A DNA stretch of 64,000 nucleotides, taken from contig NZ_CP109473.1 in the NCBI RefSeq assembly GCF_036227405.1, positions 496,001 to 560,000 of the forward strand. Reading direction: 5' to 3'. This DNA is from Streptomyces sp. NBC_01460. Its GTDB lineage: Bacteria > Actinomycetota > Actinomycetes > Streptomycetales > Streptomycetaceae. The position numbers and the translations under genes are program-made. The notes below the pieces were generated by a model. The model did not search any database and was not told the origin of the DNA. It saw nothing but the letters and a program-made list of their open reading frames with translations. Shown here piece after piece: positions 9,882 to 20,996 of the stretch. The first letter of the stretch is position 1; each line of letters begins with the position of its first letter.

Positions 9882-11737
9882 ATGACGGTCCTGCCTGCTG
9901 ACGGGCTCTCTCTGGCCGCCGAGTTCCCCGATCCTTCCCACGACCAGTGGCAGAGCCTCGTCGAAGGCGTACTGCGCAAGTCGGGCAAGGACGTCGAGGG
10001 CACGGCCGCCGAGGAAGCGCTGTCCACCGCACTCGGGGACGGGCTCACAGCCCGCCCTCTGTACACCTCCACCGACGCGTCGGCGGACCCCGGTCTGCCC
10101 GGCTTCGCGCCCTTCACCCGGGGCAGCAGGGCCACGGGGAACACGACGAACGGCTGGGACGTGCGCCAGCGTCACACGCTGGCCGATCCCGTACGCCTGA
10201 ACGAGGCCCTGCTCGGCGATCTGGAGAACGGCGTCACGTCGCTCTGGCTCTCCGTGGGCGAACCCGGCGGGGTACCGGTCTCCGGCCTCGCCCGCGCCCT
10301 GGAGGGCGTCCTGCTCGACCTGGCGCCCGTGGCGCTCGACGCGGGCTCCGATCCCGGGCCCGCCGTACGGGAGTTGCTCCGGCTGTACGAGGCACGGGGC
10401 ATCGCCAAGGAGGCTGCGCGCGGCACCCTCGGGGTGGATCCGCTCGGGCAGGCCGCGCGTACGGGCGCGGAGCCCGACCAGGCCGACGCCGTCCACTGGG
10501 CGCGGCTGTGCTCCCGCGAGTACCCGGGTCTGCGTGCCCTGGCCGTGGACGCGCTGCCGTACCACGAGGCGGGCGGTTCCGCCGCAGAGGAGCTGGGGCT
10601 CTCACTGGCCACGGGCGTCGCCTATCTCAGGGCGCTGACCGGGGCGGGGCTCTCCGTCGAGGAGGCCTGCGCCCAGCTGGAGTTCCGCTACGCGGCCACG
10701 GCCGACCAGTTCCTGACGATCGCGAAGTTCCGGGCGGCGCGCCGGCTGTGGGCCCGTGTCGCCGAGGCCTGCGGAGCCCCGGACGCCGGGGCGCAGCGGC
10801 AGCACGCCGTGACCTCGCCGGTGATGATGACGCGCCGCGACCCCTGGGTGAACATGCTGCGCACCACACTGGCCTGTCTCGGCGCGGGTGTCGGCGGAGC
10901 CGAGTCCGTCACCGTACTTCCGTTCGATCACGCTCTGGGCCTGCCGGACGCGTTCGCCCGGCGGATCGCCCGCAACACCTCGACGATCCTGATGGAGGAG
11001 TCCCACCTGGCCAGGGTGACGGACCCTGCGGGTGGTTCCTGGTACGTGGAGCGGCTCACGGAGGAACTCGCCGCAGCCGCCTGGGCGTTCTTCCAGGAGA
11101 TCGAGCGGGCGGGCGGCCAGGCCGCCGCCCTCCGCTCCGGCATGGTGCGGGAGCGGCTCGCCGCCACCTGGGCCGCCCGGAGCAAGGACCTCGCACGGCG
11201 CAAGGAGCCCGTGACCGGGGTCAGTGAGTTCCCGGATCTCGCCGAGCGGTCCGTGGAGCGCGAGTCCGCGCCCGCCGCCGCCTCGGAGGGCGGACTGCCC
11301 AGGGTCAGGCGCGACGAGGCGTTCGAGGCACTGCGGGCCAGGTCGGACCGGCACCTGGCCTCCACGGGAAGCCGGCCCAAGGTCTTCCTCGCCGCGCTGG
11401 GACCGGCGGCGGTGCACACCGCACGGGCCTCCTTCGCGGCGAACCTCTTCCTGTCGGGCGGCATCGAGCCCATCCAGGCCCCCGCCTCGGTGGACGCGTC
11501 GACCGCTGCCGCCGCGTTCACGGCCAGCGGGGCCTCGGTCGCCTGTCTGTGCTCGACGGACACGTTCTACGCCGAGCAGGCCGACTCCGTCGCCGCGGCC
11601 CTTCGGGGAGCAGGCGCGGAACGGATCCTCCTCGCGGGGCGGCCGGGCGAGTACCCCGGTGCCGACGTCCATGTGTTCGCCGGCTGCGACGTGGTCGCCG
11701 TCCTCTCCTCCGAACTCGACCGCATGGGAGTGGCGTG

Positions 11738-11738
<1 letters not shown>
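9882..11738 (+). CDS. mutA: Methylmalonyl-CoA mutase small (beta) subunit
   Basis: A 618-residue non-catalytic partner of MutB, which interconverts (R)-methylmalonyl-CoA and succinyl-CoA in propionate, odd-chain and branched amino-acid metabolism. The protein shares the TIM-barrel plan ([52 protein letters not shown]). Its C-terminal cobalamin-like domain has [20 protein letters not shown] where MutB carries DGHDRGQ, so the cobalt-ligating His is missing, as expected for this subunit. It overlaps mutB by one base (TGATG). Confidence 0.95.
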
Positions 11739-13972
<2,234 letters not shown>

Positions 13973-13976
13973 GCCG

Positions 13977-14972
13977 ATGACGGTGGCCGTGAACATCGAC
14001 ATCGACGCCTATGCCAAGGGTGTGCTCGAAGGGAAGCGGGCGTTCGTCGCGCGCGCGATCACGCTCGTGGAGTCGGCCCGTCCCGACCACCGGGTGCTGG
14101 CGCAGCGGTTGCTGAGCGAGCTGCTGCCGCACGCGGGGCGGGCCAGGCGCATCGGGATCAGCGGGGTGCCGGGCGTGGGGAAGTCCACGTTCATCGACGC
14201 GCTCGGCACCCTGCTCACGGGCCTGGGGCACAGGGTCGCGGTGCTGGCCGTGGACCCCTCGTCCAGCCGTACGGGCGGTTCGATCCTGGGTGACAAGACC
14301 CGCATGGAACGGCTGGCGGTGGACGCGCGGGCCTTCGTACGCCCCTCCCCCACGGCGGGGACGCTGGGCGGGGTGGCCAAGGCGACCCGGGAGTCCATCG
14401 TGGTGATGGAGGCGGCCGGTTACGACGTGGTGCTGGTGGAGACGGTGGGCGTCGGCCAGTCGGAGACGGCGGTCGCCGACATGGTCGACACCTTCCTGCT
14501 GCTCACGCTGGCCCGGACCGGCGACCAGCTGCAGGGCATCAAGAAGGGCGTCCTGGAGCTGGCCGACGTGATCGCCGTCAACAAGGCCGACGGCCCGCAC
14601 GAACGTGACGCCCGATCGGCGGCCCGCGAACTGGCGGGGGCGCTGCGGCTGATGCACCCGGTGGACGCCGCCTGGACTCCCCCGGTGCTGACGTGCAGTG
14701 CAAGGGAGTCGACGGGTCTGGACACGCTGTGGGAGCGGCTGGAGCAGCACCGCACGCTCCTGGACTCCACGGGCCGGCTCGCGGCCAAGCGTCGTGACCA
14801 GCAGGTGGGCTGGACCTGGGCCATGGTCCGCGACGAGTTGCTGGAGAGCCTGCGCAGCCACCCTGAGGTGCGCACGCTCACTCCCGGTCTTGAACAGCGG
14901 GTCCGTGAGGGCGAGTTGACGGCCACACTTGCCGCCGAGCAGATCCTGCGGGCGTTCCGCGGGGAGGGCTGA
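13977..14972 (+). CDS. meaB: Methylmalonyl-CoA mutase-associated G3E GTPase MeaB
   Basis: A 331-residue P-loop GTPase that guards and gates cofactor loading of methylmalonyl-CoA mutase. Walker A is GISGVPGVGKSTF, followed by LAVDPSSSRTGGSILGDKTRME (switch region), DVVLVETVGVGQSE (Walker B/switch) and AVNKADG (the NKxD guanine-specificity motif). It starts four bases after the mutB stop, so mutA-mutB-meaB is one operon. Confidence 0.95.
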   Translation: MTVAVNIDIDAYAKGVLEGKRAFVARAITLVESARPDHRVLAQRLLSELLPHAGRARRIGISGVPGVGKSTFIDALGTLLTGLGHRVAVLAVDPSSSRTGGSILGDKTRMERLAVDARAFVRPSPTAGTLGGVAKATRESIVVMEAAGYDVVLVETVGVGQSETAVADMVDTFLLLTLARTGDQLQGIKKGVLELADVIAVNKADGPHERDARSAARELAGALRLMHPVDAAWTPPVLTCSARESTGLDTLWERLEQHRTLLDSTGRLAAKRRDQQVGWTWAMVRDELLESLRSHPEVRTLTPGLEQRVREGELTATLAAEQILRAFRGEG

Positions 14973-15367
14973 GAGCCGGTCGCAGAGCAGTCGGCGCCCT
15001 TTCTCACGGCGGCCGGGCGGCAGAGCGCATGGACGGATCAGCCGCAGCCCGGGCCGAGGGCGCGTCCAGGCTGGTCCATGCCGAAGCGTTCGCCGAGCCT
15101 GCCTGCGGTGAGACCGAGGACGACGACGTCGCCGCCTTCCTCCGTTTCCCTTCTCACGTCCGCAAGCCCACCCTGCGTGCCGCCTCGGCCCGCTGCGAGG
15201 ACGGCGAGCCGGTCGGCATGGCGTGCGGCTGGCCGCTCGCTTCCGGCACGGGCCGGCGGGACGAAATGACCGAGCCGGTGCCCGAGGACCCGCGACGGGA
15301 GGACGGGCACCGCACCTTACGGCTTGTGCGCGATCGAGGTCGGGCGTCCGTAGCGGAGGATGGCCCT
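14973..15367. other. 395-bp intergenic stretch, no gene supported
   Basis: Open frames here lack codon-position bias and recognisable domains. The only clear signal is GGAGGA at 15355-15360, which serves the next gene. The stretch may hold the promoter of that gene or decayed sequence beside the transposase relic. Confidence 0.5.
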
Positions 15368-15814
15368 GTGCATGCTCTTTTCGATCAACCCGGAGTCCGC
15401 CGGGTCTCGCGAGGCGAGTACCCCCTGTGGGACGAGGCTCTCGTGGTCGTCAACCAGGACTTGGCCGTGACTCTTGCTGAGCAGGGACCTCTGCAACTGC
15501 TGGCCCAGCCTTCGTACGAGGCGGGCGAGCCGGAGTGCGTCTACGTGGCCCTGGCCAACGGCGAGTGGCACGGCAGTCATCTGTACCCGAAGACGGCAGA
15601 GGACTCTGCTCATGCCCTGGCGATCGTCGCCGACGCCGCGCAGGAAACCGTCGCTGAGCGTCTGTGGCAGGCATGGCCCCTGTGTGCCGAACACGACCTG
15701 GGCATGCATACGCGCGACGTGGAGGGGCTGCTCTCCTGGTGGTGCGCCGGGAGGCGGTCGGAGGGCGGGCCGGGTCACATCTGTGCGGCCGTGGGCGCGC
15801 TCGACGCCTTCTGA
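15368..15814 (+). CDS. Hypothetical actinobacterial protein
   Basis: A 148-residue protein of unknown function. GTG 15368 is preceded by a consensus GGAGGA seven bases upstream, and the recognisable part starts at this point (VHALFDQPGVRRVSRGEYPLW). It has LVVVNQDLAVTLAEQGPLQLLAQ, YVALANGEWHGSHLYP, a VADAAQETVAERLWQAWPLC block with conserved-looking Trp and Cys, and a final WWCAG motif. It resembles hypothetical proteins I recall from many streptomycetes, mentioned from memory only. It is soluble with no enzyme signature. The longer in-frame start at 15029 adds non-conserved sequence. Confidence 0.65.
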   Translation: MHALFDQPGVRRVSRGEYPLWDEALVVVNQDLAVTLAEQGPLQLLAQPSYEAGEPECVYVALANGEWHGSHLYPKTAEDSAHALAIVADAAQETVAERLWQAWPLCAEHDLGMHTRDVEGLLSWWCAGRRSEGGPGHICAAVGALDAF

Positions 15815-15841
15815 CTGCCGTGACGTGAAGAGGGCCGACTT

Positions 15842-16294
15842 CACGACCGCAGGGGTCACGGCCGTCTGCGGGCAGCCGGGTCCGCCCCGAACCATCAGTT
15901 GGTGTTCACCAACCGGATCATCGTCGCCCTGGCCGTCCTGCGGTTACAGCCTCCTCATGCAGCTCTGGCTGTGCTCTGCGGCGTGGACCGCTCCACGATC
16001 ACCCGCGCCGCCCATGGGATCCGTCCGCTGTTGGCTGAGGGACTGGCCGAGCAGGTCCCCGACCAGGTCCAGGCAGCGCCTCTGAACTCGAAGAAGGACG
16101 CTCCGCCGGAAACCCTCGCGGCGTGGGGTGCCGCCCGTCACCAGCAGTCATCAGTACGAATCCGCGTCGAGCACTCCAACCCCGAGCACAAGCAGTGGCG
16201 GACACTCCTGCGGTACCTCGGACGCCGCGAGCACGTCGACGAAGGCGGCTCGGGTGTGGCCGGCCTGGTCTCCGACCGCACCCCCACGAGGTGA
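15842..16294 (+). pseudogene. IS5-type transposase relic with deleted catalytic core
   Basis: The frame encodes the helix-turn-helix segment of an IS5/DDE_Tnp_4 transposase (PNHQLVFTNRIIVALAVLR ... CGVDRSTITRAAHGIRPLLAEG). It joins directly to the C-terminal segment (LAEQVPDQVQAAP ... RIRVEHSNPEHKQWRTLLRYL, GVAGLVSDRT). The roughly 130-150 residues that normally lie between, carrying the first catalytic Asp residues, are missing without a frame break. The N-terminus is also missing. No inverted repeats were found at the edges, so the element cannot transpose itself. Confidence 0.78.
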
Positions 16295-16406
16295 TCGCGC
16301 GCTACGTCGCGGGGGTTGACGCCGGAGGAGCGCGTGTGAGTTCAGGACCTGCATGAAGGGTGTGATTGCTTCCCGCGCCCATGTGGACCGTTTTCCAGGG
16401 CGCGGT

Positions 16407-16763
16407 TCAGGTGGCCGGGGCTGCGGCGATGACGGTGTCGAGCATGGTTCGCGAAGCGTGCAGCTCGTTGATGGCGTGAGTGATCCGTTCGCGCTCTCGC
16501 CGCAGCTCGGTGACGGTGTCGGAGCACACGGGGGTCAGGGTCGGGCCGCTGATGCAGACACACGGCAGGATCCTGGCGATGATGGTCGTGGACAGGCCGG
16601 CGGCCAGCAGACTGCGGATGCGCCGCACCGTGTCGATGTCGACCTCGTCGTAGACGCGATAGCCGCTGGGAAGCCGGTCCGGGTGGATCAGGCCCTGTTC
16701 CTCGTAGTAGCGCAGCAGGCGTTCGCTGACGCCGGTTCGCCGGACCATCTCTCCCATGCGCAT
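16407..16763 (-). CDS. MerR-family transcriptional regulator
   Basis: A 118-residue protein with the N-terminal MerR winged helix (MRMGEMVRRTGVSERLLRYYEEQGLI ... GYRVYDEVDIDTVRRIRSLLAAG) and a short dimerisation helix (DTVTELRRERERITHAINEL). There is no metal-binding Cys cluster near the C-terminus, although CVCISG in the middle has two Cys. It is divergent from the MFS exporter, with the shared operator at 16789-16806. The likely role is ligand-dependent activation of the exporter; the inducer is unknown. Confidence 0.9.
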   Translation of the reverse strand: MRMGEMVRRTGVSERLLRYYEEQGLIHPDRLPSGYRVYDEVDIDTVRRIRSLLAAGLSTTIIARILPCVCISGPTLTPVCSDTVTELRRERERITHAINELHASRTMLDTVIAAAPAT

Positions 16764-16783
16764 GTGACCTGCACCTCACGACG

Positions 16784-16815
16784 TTGACTCTCACATAGAT
16801 GTGAGACTTTAGCGT
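16784..16815 (+). promoter_or_regulatory. MerR-type promoter with operator in an overlong spacer
   Basis: TTGACT (16784-16789) and TAGCGT (16810-16815) are separated by 20 bp, the overlong spacer typical of MerR-activated promoters. The spacer holds a perfect 8-2-8 palindrome, TCTCACAT AG ATGTGAGA (16789-16806). Transcription would start at about 16822-16823, the first base of the MFS ATG, which has no ribosome site: a leaderless mRNA. Confidence 0.82.
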
Positions 16816-16822
16816 CGGTCGC

Positions 16823-18052
16823 ATGACGACGAACAAGGCGGCCTCGATGACCGCCGTCCCTCGCGCGCCCGTGCGCCGGCGCGCGGTACTGGCTCTGCTC
16901 ACCGCCTGTGTGTTCCTGGTGGGTACCGCGGAGTGGGTGATGGTCGGCCTGCTGCCGGAGCTGTCGACGGATCTGCACCGTCCGCCGGCGACCGTCGGGG
17001 TGCTGGTGACGGTGTACGCCCTGGTGGTCGCCGTCGCCGGGCCGTTGGTCACCCTGGTAATGCTTGCCATCGCCCGCCACCGCACGCTGCTGATCCTGCT
17101 CTGCGTGTTCGTCGCGGGCAACGTCGCCGCGGCGCTGGCCACGGGGTTCGGTGTCCTGGCCGCGGCAAGGATGCTGACCGCTCTGACGCACAGCACGGTC
17201 TTCGCCACGGCATTGGTGATCGCGGTGACCACGGCTCCGCCAGGGCACCGCGGGCGTGCCGTCGCCGTGATCACGGCGGGCTGGAACCTCGCCACGGTCC
17301 TTGGCGGGCCGTTGGGTACCTGGATCGGCGACCACCACGGCTGGCGGGCGACCTTTGCCGGCATCGCCGTCCTGGGCGCCACCGTCCTCACCGCCACCGG
17401 TGTGCTGGTCCGTCCCGCAGCACCGGAGACGGCCGGCCGCCCCGGCGGCGAGGTCCGGGAGTTGCTCAAGCCCGAAGTGGCAGCGGTGCTGGCGATCATC
17501 GTGGTCGCGCAGGCCGGCCTGTTCACCACCTACACCTACATCGCCCCGCTGCTGCGCCAGGTCAGCGGATTCACCGCCTCCGGGGTGACGGCGTTGCTCG
17601 CGCTCTTCGGCCTGGGTTCCGTAGCCGGCAACATGCTCGGCGGCCGCCTGGCCGACCGCGCCCCGTGGGCGGCGTTGTGTGCGCTGCTCGCCGTCCTCGC
17701 CACTGTGCTGGCGGCCTTCACGCTCACCAGCCGGAGCCGCTGGGCGGCCGCCGCCACCGTACTCGTCCTCGGTGTCATCGCCGCCGCCTTGATCCCGTTG
17801 CTGCAGGACCGCGCACTGGCGTCCTCCCCGAAAGCACCCACCCTGGTCACGGCGGTCAGCGCCTCCGCGTTCAACCTCGGGGTCGCAGCCGGCTCCACCC
17901 TCGGCGGCCAAGCCGTCACCGTCGGCTCCTCGCTCGGCGACCTGCCGTGGATCGGCGCGCTGGTGACGCTCGCCGCCTTCGGCCTCGCCGTCACCGCTGC
18001 CCGGCAGCGGCGCGCTCAGCCACGTACCCCGATGACCTGCCCCATCCCTTAG
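16823..18052 (+). CDS. MFS drug-efflux-type transporter
   Basis: A 409-residue, 12-helix major facilitator. The N-terminal VFLVGTAEWVMVGLLPELSTDL matches the arabinose-efflux / Cmx chloramphenicol-efflux type (DHA1), in which TxxxVGLLP-like segments occur in helix 1. The loop 2-3 region is degenerate (ARHRTLLILLC). Expression appears controlled by the divergent MerR gene through the palindromic promoter. The alpha/beta hydrolase 30 bp downstream is probably co-transcribed. The substrate is unknown; drug or arylated-metabolite export is inference. Confidence 0.88.
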   Translation: MTTNKAASMTAVPRAPVRRRAVLALLTACVFLVGTAEWVMVGLLPELSTDLHRPPATVGVLVTVYALVVAVAGPLVTLVMLAIARHRTLLILLCVFVAGNVAAALATGFGVLAAARMLTALTHSTVFATALVIAVTTAPPGHRGRAVAVITAGWNLATVLGGPLGTWIGDHHGWRATFAGIAVLGATVLTATGVLVRPAAPETAGRPGGEVRELLKPEVAAVLAIIVVAQAGLFTTYTYIAPLLRQVSGFTASGVTALLALFGLGSVAGNMLGGRLADRAPWAALCALLAVLATVLAAFTLTSRSRWAAAATVLVLGVIAAALIPLLQDRALASSPKAPTLVTAVSASAFNLGVAAGSTLGGQAVTVGSSLGDLPWIGALVTLAAFGLAVTAARQRRAQPRTPMTCPIP

Positions 18053-18082
18053 TCCTCCGAGAACCGGAAGAGAGACATCCTC

Positions 18083-18880
18083 ATGCCCTCAACTGCTCTC
18101 CCCTCTCCCTCCCTTGGCCGTATCGTGCGCGGCACCGGCCCGGGCCTGCTGCTCGCCCACGGCGCCGGCGGCGGCATCGACGCCAACTTCGGCCCGATCC
18201 TGGCGAGTCTCGCCGCCCGCCACACCGTCGTGGGGCCCGACTATCCCGGCACCGGCCGCACCCCCCGCGCCGAAACCCCGCTCGCCTTGAACGCCCTGGC
18301 CGACGCCCTGGTCGCCGCCGCCGTCGAGGAGAACGTGGACACGTTCGCCATCGCCGGATACTCGCTCGGCAGTCCGGTCGCCATCCGCGCCGCCACCCGC
18401 CACCCCGACCGCGTCACCGGCCTCGTCCTGACAGCCGGCTTCGCCCACCCCGATCCGCGGTTCCTGCTGGCCGCCCGGCTCTGGCGCGACTTGCTCCGCT
18501 CAGGCGACCTCGAGCGTCTGGCCGCGTTCGTGTCCCTGATCGGGCTGTCCGCCCCCGCCTTGGAGGCCATCGGTCAGGACGACCTCGACACCGCCCTGAA
18601 GGCCACCGCGACCACGATCCCGCCCGGCACACTCGGGCAGCTGGACCTGCTCATCGATCAGGTTGACGTCCGCGAGGACCTGTCTGCCATCACGGTGCCG
18701 ACCCTGGTCATCTCCACCACGTTCGACCAGCTGGTCACGCCCTACCACCACCGGCAACTCGCCGACACGATCCCGGGTGCCGAGTACGCCGAACTCCGCA
18801 CGGGGCATCTGCCTTTCGTCGAGCGCCCCGAGGAATGGTCCGCGCTTCTCCTCGACTTCCTCGGCACCGTCCCCGCCTGA
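18083..18880 (+). CDS. Alpha/beta hydrolase
   Basis: A 265-residue alpha/beta-fold hydrolase. The nucleophile elbow is AGYSLGSPVA (GxSxG). Upstream GPGLLLAHGAGGGIDANFGP carries the HG oxyanion-hole element. Downstream VISTTFDQLVTPYHHRQLAD supplies the acid Asp, and ELRTGHLPFVERPEEW the catalytic His. It lies 30 bp after the MFS gene with GGAAGAGAG ahead of its ATG, so probably the same operon. A role in detoxifying the exported compound is plausible but not shown. Confidence 0.85.
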   Translation: MPSTALPSPSLGRIVRGTGPGLLLAHGAGGGIDANFGPILASLAARHTVVGPDYPGTGRTPRAETPLALNALADALVAAAVEENVDTFAIAGYSLGSPVAIRAATRHPDRVTGLVLTAGFAHPDPRFLLAARLWRDLLRSGDLERLAAFVSLIGLSAPALEAIGQDDLDTALKATATTIPPGTLGQLDLLIDQVDVREDLSAITVPTLVISTTFDQLVTPYHHRQLADTIPGAEYAELRTGHLPFVERPEEWSALLLDFLGTVPA

Positions 18881-19064
18881 CAGCGGGCCCCGCGGCCACC
18901 CGGGCGTGCGGTGGGCAAGGATCCCACCGGATGCTGCTCCAGGCCGGAAGACCGCCGGGGCGAGGCGCGGCCATGGGGCAGCCGCCGCCTTGCATGACCT
19001 GATGGTGCTCGACCTGCATGGAGGCGGCCGGTGGAGGGAACCCCGGGACGATCGCGGCAGAGCA

Positions 19065-19502
19065 TCAGCCGGGGATGTCCGCCCGTTCGGCGGGAAGGTC
19101 GAGGTGGGCTGCGAGGCGGCGGGCTTCGGCCGTGACTTCGGCATCGACCACGTACACAGTCCTGTCGCCGTGCTCGAGGATGGCGTCCTCGTCGTCGAGT
19201 TCGGCCAGCCGTTCCGTCAGGGGCAGCTCATGGCCGTAGCGGTGATGAATCCGGAAGGTGAGCTCCCAGGGCTTCAGCTCGCCGGCGAGCATGCGCCGTG
19301 CGAGTGCTCGCGCGGCGGCTTCTCGGCCGGCCTCGCAGGCGACCGGATGGAACGTCAGGCCGAGTTCGTCGAGCGCGGGGCGAAGCAAGTCGTGGACGTC
19401 GTGGTCCGCCTCGGCGCGGGTGCAGGCGGCTAGGACGCGAAGGGCGGGGGTGTCGAGTCCCGCGACGAGCGCGTCACAGGCCGCGTCGACGACTTCGCTC
19501 AC
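19065..19502 (-). CDS. Hypothetical protein, unknown family
   Basis: A 145-residue acidic, mostly helical protein starting at GTG 19502, preceded by GGGGGAAG at six bases, a convincing start. Visible segments: VSEVVDAACDALVAGLDTPALRVLAACTRAEADHDV (helices), LLRPALDELGLTFHP, a GELKPWELTFRIHHRYGHELP block and ILEHGDRTVYVVD. No catalytic signature or membrane helix is seen. I know similar proteins only as streptomycete hypotheticals. It is divergent from the short rho gene across a 283-bp spacer. Confidence 0.68.
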   Translation of the reverse strand: MSEVVDAACDALVAGLDTPALRVLAACTRAEADHDVHDLLRPALDELGLTFHPVACEAGREAAARALARRMLAGELKPWELTFRIHHRYGHELPLTERLAELDDEDAILEHGDRTVYVVDAEVTAEARRLAAHLDLPAERADIPG

Positions 19503-19785
19503 ACTGACTTCCCCCGCTCTCCGGAGAGCGGCGCGGTCCTGGAGGCCGCCCCCTTCCCTTCCTCCTCCACGCGTGGTACGGTCCGTGCAGCATTCGTGAA
19601 CGCCCCCATCGGGCGCCGATGCTTCTCCCCCGCTGTTGCGCCCGTCCTCAGACGACCGGCGATCCAGCTCCTCGCACCACCTCTTCCGTCCGGTCCGGGC
19701 TTTCCGTGCCCGTCGCACGAGGCGTGATTCCGCCGCCTCGCCCTCTCCGGACCTCTCATTCGCCATGTCCGCGAAAGGACCCACC
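19503..19785. other. 283-bp spacer / rho leader
   Basis: Non-coding between divergent genes. CATCGGGCGCCGATG near 19610-19625 can form a compact hairpin within the presumed rho leader. No clear -35/-10 pair was found. Confidence 0.4.
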
Positions 19786-20925
19786 ATGACCAGCACACTC
19801 GAACGCCCCGTGACGCAACAGAACGCACCCGTCCGCACCGCCGGTGTCCTCGACACCACGAACAACGGACACGGCGTCCTGCGCACCGCGGGAGGCCACC
19901 CCTCCGCCCACGACGTCCAGGTGCCGCCCGCGTTGATCCGCCGGCACGGCCTGCGCAAGGGCGATGTCGTCGAGGGGCTCTGCGAGCGCCCTCGCGCACT
20001 GTCCCTCGTCGAATCGGTGAACGGCCGCCCGGCGCACGAGCTCCGGAGCCGTCCGCACTTCCGCGACCTCACTCCGCTGCACCCCCGGGAGCGCCTGCGC
20101 CTGGAGACGCCGGACGGCGGGCCCGCGCCACGTGTCATCGACCTGGTGGCGCCCGTCGGCAAGGGCCAGCGCGGACTGATCGTCGCACCGCCCAAGACCG
20201 GCAAGACCGTGCTGCTGCAGCAGATCGCCGCTGCGGTCGCCGTCAATCACCCGGAGTGCCACCTGATGGTGGTCCTCCTGGACGAACGTCCCGAAGAAGT
20301 CACCGACATGCGCCGCTCCGTACGGGGCGAGGTGTACTCCTCCACGTTCGACCGGCCCGCAAAGGAGCACATCGCGCTCGCCGAACTCGCCCTGGAACGG
20401 GCCAAGCGCCTGGTCGAACAGGGTCAGGACGTCGTGGTCCTCCTGGATTCCCTCACCCGGCTGTGCCGCGCCCACAACAACAGCGCCGGGGCCGGCGGGC
20501 GCACCTTGAGCGGAGGCGTGGACGCCGCGGCGCTGTCGGGCCCCAAGAAACTGTTCGGAGCGGCCAGGCTGGCCGAGGAGGGCGGCTCGCTCACCATTCT
20601 GGCGACCGTGCTGGTCGACACCGGCTCACGCGCTGACGACTACTTCTTCGAGGAGCTCAAGGGCACCGGCAACATGGAACTCCGCCTCGACAGGTCGCTG
20701 GCCGACCGGCGGGTCTTCCCCGCCGTCGACATCACCCCCTCCGGCACCCGCCGCGAGGAACTGCTCCAGCCCGCGCCGGAACTCGCCGCCGTACGGGGCC
20801 TGAGGCGCGCCCTGCGGTCGAGGGACGGTCAGGGCGCGCTCGAAGCGCTGCTGGACAGGATCCGCAGGACTCCCGACAACGCCGCCTTCATCCGGCAGGT
20901 CCTTCGGACCGTGCCTGAGGCGTGA
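19786..20925 (+). CDS. rho: Short transcription termination factor Rho paralogue
   Basis: A 379-residue Rho. It has the N-terminal OB-fold (GVLDTTNNGHGVLRTAGGHP; VPPALIRRHGLRKGDVVEG), Walker A GLIVAPPKTGKTVLLQQIA, VVLLDERPEEVTDM, VVLLDSLTRLCRAHN, the Q-loop LSGGVDAAALSGPKKLFGAAR and the R-loop region FFEELKGTGNMELRLDRSLADRRVFPA. Actinobacterial housekeeping Rho carries a long N-terminal insertion (often more than 600 residues), so this looks like the secondary copy. ATG 19786 follows AAAGGA; ATG 19765 is the alternative. Residues contacting bicyclomycin in E. coli Rho (DERPEEV, DSxTR) appear conserved. Confidence 0.9.
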   Translation: MTSTLERPVTQQNAPVRTAGVLDTTNNGHGVLRTAGGHPSAHDVQVPPALIRRHGLRKGDVVEGLCERPRALSLVESVNGRPAHELRSRPHFRDLTPLHPRERLRLETPDGGPAPRVIDLVAPVGKGQRGLIVAPPKTGKTVLLQQIAAAVAVNHPECHLMVVLLDERPEEVTDMRRSVRGEVYSSTFDRPAKEHIALAELALERAKRLVEQGQDVVVLLDSLTRLCRAHNNSAGAGGRTLSGGVDAAALSGPKKLFGAARLAEEGGSLTILATVLVDTGSRADDYFFEELKGTGNMELRLDRSLADRRVFPAVDITPSGTRREELLQPAPELAAVRGLRRALRSRDGQGALEALLDRIRRTPDNAAFIRQVLRTVPEA

Positions 20926-20953
20926 CCGCCGCCGCACCAGGGAGCCACCACGG

Positions 20954-20987
20954 GGAGGGCGGTCAGGGAGCTCCCTGACCGCCCTCC
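20954..20987. terminator. 34-bp perfect palindrome terminator
   Basis: The sequence reads identically on both strands over 34 bp (arms GGAGGGCGGTCAGGGAG / CTCCCTGACCGCCCTCC). As RNA it would form a very stable hairpin with a minimal loop. It lies between the convergent stops of rho and pgm and should end both transcripts. Confidence 0.88.
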
Positions 20988-20996
20988 TCCGCCCGT

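Noticed and set aside
10602..11672. Long minus-strand frame opposite mutA
   Set aside because: mutA is unmistakable on the plus strand; the antisense frame shows no domain.
15029..15367. N-terminal extension of the 148-residue unknown protein
   Set aside because: The extension lacks conserved character, while the GTG at 15368 has an ideal ribosome site.
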